Part shown: positions 24,035 to 29,292 of the stretch, one piece after another | Layout of the letters: every line of letters begins with the position of its first letter | Numbering within the stretch: position 1 is the stretch's first letter | From: Ichthyophthirius multifiliis | Taxonomy: Eukaryota; Ciliophora; Oligohymenophorea; Hymenostomatida | DNA length: 29,292 bases | Reading direction: 5' to 3' | Assembly (NCBI RefSeq): GCF_000220395.1 | Contig: NW_004086689.1 | Location: 1-29,292, forward strand | Notes under the pieces: generated by a model | What the model was told of the DNA's origin: nothing | Seen by the model: only the letters and a program-made list of their open reading frames with translations | Databases searched by the model: none | Position numbers and translations under genes: made by a program

Positions 24035-24106
24035 CTTAGACAAATTAGAAACTATGCTTTATAATTTGTCTGAGTATTTTGATATTAAGATATTTAATTA
24101 AACTCA
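24035..24106. other. Strong hairpin with an alternative pairing arm
   Basis: Positions 24035-24047 pair with 24062-24074 as a 13-bp stem (arm AGACAAATTA against TAATTTGTCT, with one G-T wobble), leaving a 14-base loop. CTGAGT at 24070-24075 can instead pair with ACTCAG at 24101-24106, so two mutually exclusive stems are possible. It lies just beyond the TGA of the small minus-strand ORF. It could be a 3' processing or stability element, or part of a small structured RNA. No known RNA family is recognised. Confidence 0.4.
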
Positions 24107-24110
24107 GTAA

Positions 24111-24386
24111 TCAGGCATTCTAATAGAAAAATTTATTAAACCTTATTTAATAAGACTAAAAATAATAATTCTATAAATACTTAACCTTTGAAATAAAAAA
24201 TAATTGTTATTAATCTAACTTAATAAAAAATATACTTTTAAAACATTTTATTTAATTTTTTGCTTCAATTATGTATGTTCCTTTATTAAATTTAAATTTT
24301 CCTATTACAGTAATTTTAGCAAAATATGGGATTTGTTTGATAATATATTTGAGAAATTTACAAATCTCTGAAAATTTAATTAACAT
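24111..24386 (-). CDS. Small hypothetical ORF, 91 residues
   Basis: ATG 24386 to TGA 24111 on the minus strand gives 92 codons under the ciliate code. The product starts MLIKFSEICKFLKYIIKQIP, continues FAKITVIGKFKFNKGTYIIE and ends in a Phe/Tyr/Gln-rich stretch. The first half has a balanced, protein-like composition, while the second half resembles translated AT-rich spacer. No domain is recognised. A reading frame is also open on the opposite strand across this interval. Chance openness is likely under a one-stop code, so this is only a candidate gene. Confidence 0.3.
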
Positions 24387-24646
24387 ATAAAAGAATTGTT
24401 TTTTACCTTAAAAATATAAATAAGAAGGACATTATGCTTAAATTATATTTTAGAGAAAAGAAATATAAATTAAAAATGTTTTTCTTGTTTTTATTTTAAA
24501 ATAAGTTTAATTTTTTTTTTTCAATAAAATAATAAATTAATAATCTTAATAAATTTTTATTTAAAATAAAATGTTTTTGTCATAATTATTGTAAATTTAT
24601 ATAGATAAATAAATATATTTTTTAGTATAAATATTTATTATACAAC

Positions 24647-27600
24647 TCATTTTTAATAAACCTACCCAAACCTACTTTTTTTCCTTATATGTGTTTTATT
24701 AATTTATTATTCAGAATTTTATTACATTTGCATAGAAAATGCCGCTTATTTTAAAGTACTATTTTGCATAGAAAATGCAGCTTATTTTAAATTACTATCA
24801 TCATAAAGGCTTTGTCTTTTGCTACTTTTATAATTAGTTTCGTTCTCAACAACATTAATTTTATTTTATTATAACTTAATTTTAAACATGTTATGTTAAA
24901 TATGTATAGGAATCACTTTACTGGAACTTCTTTATATTTCATTAAATCTTTTGATTAATCTTACTATTAATTAAAAATTTTCTACCAAAATCGGTATAAA
25001 ATGAATTAATAGTATAAAAGAAGTGACTCCAATCATAATGTATCCAGTATTATATCGTTCAGTTTCATTTTGATCTTATTTATCTTCAATTAATAAAAAG
25101 CAACACACTTAAAGGCTTATTAATAAAAGCTCAGAAGTAAGATTTTTTACATTTTCATAAAGTGTGGAATAAGGTTTAGTAACTAAAAAGAAAAAAAAAA
25201 CAAACACATTCAAAATACTAAATAATGTCAATTAAATATAAGGATAGTCATATAAATATGCAATAATGAGCAAGAAAAGTAATTTCCTAATATATAGTAT
25301 TACATTTGTATATTTTATATATTTTTAAAATATAAACTAATTATTGTTTTAATCTTTTAATCCTCCAACTAGTTAAGATAGTTTACTTTTTTACATTTAA
25401 TCTCCGTTTTTAAAAACAAAAAAATACATAAATATAGGAGTAAATATTACAATAATAGTTGAAAGCATATGGAATATATAATTAAAGTAAGAAATATTAT
25501 CGTAAATTTCAAATTTATAAAATTAAAGAAAAGCAGAAATGCCTACATACATATATACTGTCCAAATTAAATCTAAAAATCCATTATATTCCCATTCATC
25601 TTCAATTTTTTATTTTAAATAGTTTTACAAAAACGGAATTTTTAAAAAACTTATTATTTTTTAAATTAAATAAGAAATTAATCCTATAGTAATTATAGTA
25701 TAACTTTATCCAGCGTTTTTTATGAAATACAAATCAATTTCATTTTACATAAATTTCGGCGGAGATTGTTATACATAGTTTTAATTTACTAAAGGCAAAT
25801 AAATATTAGGAATAAAAACAAGCTAAAAATTCTTAAATAACTAAAAGAAATTTATTAAATTAATTGGATATCTTATATTTACAAAAAGTAAAAAATAAAT
25901 AAATGCAGTTATGTCTATAGTATTAAATAACATGAAAAAATTTCCAAAAAAAGATACAGGAAGTGAAAAGGCAATCATTGTATTTGATATTTATTCACCA
26001 GACTCTTTTATTTATATAGCCTATTAAATTTACAATTAGGTCAATTATACAAAAAAATCTAACCCTTATTCTCCATATTTTTAGTTAAGCTAATTACTGG
26101 CATATAACTTATCAATAATAGTAATTTAAAGTGTTTATGATTTACTATTTTAATCTAAAACAATAAAAAAATAATACTTATTTTCCTAATATTATATAAT
26201 TATTTTTTAAATTAAAACATTAGTAATTTTAACATCAAAAACTTAACTTAAATTATCATTTTAAAATAGATAATTATTACTAAAAACTACAAAAACTTAA
26301 TATCCTTAGTTATGTACTTTGTGTTGTATTAAAAATCTTATTCCTTAATTATTTAAAGATTATTATCTAAATGTATTTTATTATGAATTTTATTCAGTTT
26401 AAATTTATTATCCACTTTATAAATTATGTAATGTACATTAAGTCTAATCTAAAGCAAGTATATATTAACTTTCGCATTGAATACATTATTTTCCATCAAC
26501 TTATGAACATTATAAACAGTTATTTATACTACACAAACATTATTTTGAATTTTATTCTAATATATAATTTTTCATACAATTTTGACATTGTTTTCCATCT
26601 AATATATTACATTATTAGCAGTTTTATAATTTACATAAGCATTATTTAGTTATAGTATCTAAAAAGTATCCAGTTTGACATGTTTGACATTTGAAACCGT
26701 CTTAAGGATCACAAATTATACAATTAAGCGAATTGCAGGTGCAAGTTCCCAAATATGGATCGAATTTGAAATTTTCTTTACATGTTTAACATCTTTAACC
26801 GTTCAAAATTTCACATTAATGGCAATTAAGAGATAAACAAATACAAATATTTTTAACTTAATCTTTTAAATATCCTATAATACATAAATCGCATTGATTT
26901 CCATTGTATTAATTGCATGTATTGCATCCTTAAAGTGAACATGTACATTATTTTTAAGCATTTAATATATATCCAGTTGTACAATATAGGCATTAAGTTC
27001 CATTTTGTTATTAACATTATTAACAGTTTATCAATTTACATTCGCATTATAAAGTAGTTAAATTTTATTAATAACCAGGATAACATATATTGCATTTTTT
27101 CAAATCACGTAAAAGACAATCAATACATCCATAAACTTAACATTACTGCACACATGAAATTCCATCTTAACTTACTTCAAAAAAAGATTCGCATTATTAA
27201 CATACTCCTTTACATAAATTATTTTTTTTTAATTATTTTTTTACCTGTAGAAGAACATTCTATGCAATATTATACTAAACATTAGGTACAGGTTGTTGGA
27301 AAATGCTGGTTTATATAATATCCTTTTTCACATATTCCACATACTGTTAATTAAGGACATGAGAGGCAATTACTTATTTAGCAAATGCAATTATAAAGCG
27401 AATAGTTTTGGAAATTATAAATTACGATGTGTTTGTCTTTTGGACATTTATAAACTAACTTTTTTTCTTAAGAAACTATTGAGCAATCTTAATATTCACT
27501 TTAAAGAGTTTGATAATAACAATTTTAAGAATATTAAATACATGTATTTTCAATCGTCGGGTAATTAACTAGATTTAAAATTTATATATATATAAATATT

Positions 27601-28500
27601 AAAAAGAAATACTTTCTAAATCACATATAACATTATAATATATAGGTCGGCAAGTAGAATTATTTTCAAGAAAAAATCCTGGAAAACATCTCAAACAAAT
27701 TGTCTCTACATTATCTTAAACGCAAGAAAAGCAATATTAAACTTTACATCCTTTCGTTTGTTCACATAAATAATTTCCATTCGACATAATTTTTCTTTAA
27801 AACTAGTACATGCATATTGTACAACTAGATATAGATGCGCATATTTAACAATTAGTTACACAATTTTTCCATATAGTAACATGTTTTAAGAGAAAAAAAT
27901 CTTAACTACCAGGGATTTCATTTTCAAACTTTATTCCGAAGCTGCCTGTATATGAAATTTTTCCATTGAATTAAATGCTAGCCTTTGCAAATATGTACTT
28001 CACCAATTCAAACTATTATAAATAATTCTCTTCATATTGGGTTTGATTATTATTTTGTGTGCCATTATTATAATAGAAAGTGCCTATTAACTAATTATCA
28101 ATATTTATTTTTAATGTTTATGGACTTAAAAATGCAAATAATACATCCACTCCAACTTAACTATAAGGTTCTAATAATTTATTAAAACTTGCTTGATATC
28201 TTAAGCCATAATAAGTAAAAGATGGAGTATTGGTTTTACCACTAATTACATAATTATATAATTAATTTGAAACTCTTTTATTATAATCACATGACTATTT
28301 TTGATTTTCTATGTTTAAAGTATACCAATAGTTATTAGCTGAAAAACAATAAGCGCTTACGTCTGGTACTAAATCTAAAACGTATTACAAAGAATAAAAA
28401 ACTTATTTTTTTAAATAATATTTTAATAAATAAATTATAACTAAACAATATTACATTAAAAAAATTAATAAAATATAAATATTATATTAATATTTACCAT
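24647..28500 (-). CDS. Cysteine-rich (GFR/furin-like) multi-pass membrane protein, four exons
   Basis: Exons 28500-28455, 28401-27613, 27568-27245 and 27207-24647 join in phase to 1240 codons. Introns are 53, 44 and 37 nt, each solved by split-codon phase. The 1,239-residue product starts with a hydrophobic leader (MVNINIIFIFYQFFQ). Residues ~40-210 look like a secreted beta domain. A long cysteine-rich region follows at ~215-645. Its last part is about six regular repeats of 32-34 residues of the form CxC..NC..C...G..C..C (for example CTCNSLNCIICDPQDGFKCQ). A linker leads to a C-terminal block of several membrane segments (about 800-1150). These include FSLPVSFFGNFFMLF, IIVIFTPIFMYFFVF, ILNVFVFFFFLVTKPY and MIGVTSFILLIHF. 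The cytoplasmic tail is basic and contains a duplicated 12-mer. This layout is a large family in Tetrahymena-like ciliates, where growth-factor-receptor-type cysteine repeats precede membrane helices. The ligand is unknown and a sensory or adhesion role is inferred. Confidence 0.9.
24727..24798 (-). repeat. 36-bp coding tandem duplication
   Basis: Two 36-bp copies, offset 24727 to 24763, differ at only a few positions. They encode adjacent 12-residue copies in the cytoplasmic tail of the cysteine-rich membrane protein, sharing the core LKQAAFSMQ. Length divisible by three keeps the frame. The near identity suggests a recent slippage or duplication event. Confidence 0.85.
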
Positions 28501-29152
28501 TTTTTATTTAATTTATTTCTTTTGAAATTTTAGCAATTTATAATCAAAGTATTGATATCTATAATTAAATATTAATAATAGCACGATTATTTATATTTGT
28601 ATGTATATATTAATGACGTAATGATAATATATTAAATAAATAAATTAATATTATAATAATAAAATCTATTTAATTTATTTATATTTTTTAAGTTTATAAA
28701 ATTTAAAATAAAACAATTTTACAAAAAATATATTAATTACTGTATTACTAAAGAGAAATTATTAATATTACTAAAAATAGATTAATATTAAAATAAATAA
28801 ATTAAATCAAATACTTCAAAATTATATATTCATGAAAAATTAGTTAAAAAAATAATAATTATTATACAAATAATAAATTATAGATTTTGCTTAATTTTTA
28901 TAAAAATATTTATAATAATTTTATATATATAGAATACTTAAAGAAAATAAAAATTTTAATTTTATATTATATTTATAACAAAATAAAAATATTATAATTA
29001 ACAAAAAATTATTTTAAGCAATTTTTATTATAAATAAAAAAAAAACTTATATAATGATTTTAAAGTTTAAATATTTTATAATTTTTTTATTGTAAATAAA
29101 AAAATTATAATGATAATTGCTAGTTAAATAATTTTTGATATTTAGAATAAAA
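28501..29152. other. Subtelomeric AT-rich spacer
   Basis: About 650 bp of nearly pure A/T between the start of the last gene (28500) and the telomere. It must carry that gene's promoter. No further gene, no recognisable subtelomeric repeat family and no G-rich element appear until the telomeric boundary. Confidence 0.7.
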
Positions 29153-29214
29153 GTTTGAGGTTTGGTTTTAACTAGGGGTTTGGGATTTGGGATTTGGGAT
29201 TTGGGGTTGGGATT
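29153..29214 (+). repeat. Degenerate telomere-proximal repeat zone
   Basis: G/T-rich sequence joining the AT spacer to the true telomere. It contains irregular units: GAGGTTT, then GGGGTTT, three consecutive GGGATTT-like units (29182-29202) and GGGATTA just before the canonical repeats. Units differ from GGGGTT in G number and contain an A. It is either an older internal telomere-like tract, or error in reads covering a repeat. Confidence 0.8.
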
Positions 29215-29292
29215 AGGGGTTGGGGTTGGGGTTGGGGTTTGGGTTGGGGTTGGGGTTGGGGTTGGGGTTGGGGTTGGGGTTGGGGTTGGGGT
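29215..29292 (+). repeat. Telomere, GGGGTT repeats
   Basis: About thirteen tandem GGGGTT units reading to the end of the window, with one variant GGGTTT near 29237-29244. G-rich strand running 5' to 3' outward marks a right-hand chromosome end. GGGGTT is the telomerase repeat of Tetrahymena and Ichthyophthirius type ciliates. Paramecium would show frequent GGGTTT mixed throughout. Confidence 0.97.

Noticed and set aside
24003-24500. Long open plus-strand frame overlapping the small minus-strand ORF
   Set aside because: With TGA as the only stop and few G's, frames of 150 codons arise easily by chance. Composition is not convincing and no domain is seen.
29153-29292. Telomerase RNA template or internal telomere relic
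   Set aside because: No CAACCCCAA-type template occurs elsewhere in the window, and the G-rich tract runs to the physical end, so it is a telomere.
1-29292. Mobile elements, retroelements or CRISPR arrays
   Set aside because: No transposase, reverse transcriptase or integrase motifs, long terminal repeats or spaced direct repeats were found in frames read with the ciliate code.

Overview
The window looks like one end of a macronuclear chromosome from an oligohymenophorean ciliate. Ichthyophthirius multifiliis, or a close relative of Tetrahymena, is my best guess. Three things point this way. The DNA is extremely AT-rich (I estimate above 80% by eye). The + strand ends in a run of GGGGTT telomere repeats. 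Good protein families can be read only if TAA and TAG mean glutamine and TGA is the sole stop. Introns are short (37-120 nt), very AT-rich and GT..AG. Because of the altered code, a standard-code ORF scan misses almost every real gene.

Layout, left to right. 1-1397: AT-rich spacer opening with a TTTATA microsatellite. 1398-3313 (-): secreted or GPI-anchored surface protein with one intron. 5237-6387 (+): protein with five XAF1/TRAF-type zinc fingers, an acidic tract and a C-terminal ubiquitin-interacting motif. About 6758-7643 (+): single-pass, possibly mitochondrial membrane protein of unknown function with an unresolved frame change. 8190-16708 (-): a complete inositol 1,4,5-trisphosphate receptor (IP3R) calcium-release channel in seven exons, about 2,706 residues. 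17148-18051 (-): xylose-isomerase-like TIM-barrel sugar isomerase/epimerase. 18111-23003 (-): 1,630-residue single-exon surface protein with LVIVD-like repeats, cadherin-like domains, a membrane segment and a long cytoplasmic tail. 24111-24386 (-): a doubtful 91-residue ORF with a strong hairpin beyond its stop. 24647-28500 (-): 1,239-residue cysteine-rich, multi-pass membrane protein in four exons. 28501-29150: AT-only subtelomere. 29153-29292: telomere with a degenerate inner zone.

From the IP3R to the telomere every gene lies on the - strand and reads away from the chromosome end. The set is dominated by surface and signalling proteins: three signal-peptide-bearing proteins and the calcium channel. 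I see no operon-like logic, mobile element, rRNA, tRNA or CRISPR array.

Exon structures were worked out by hand. Most are supported by phase arithmetic: exon lengths sum to a multiple of three with matching split codons. Two genes contain a place where the frame moves by one base at a homopolymer run with no GT..AG solution. These may be sequence errors.
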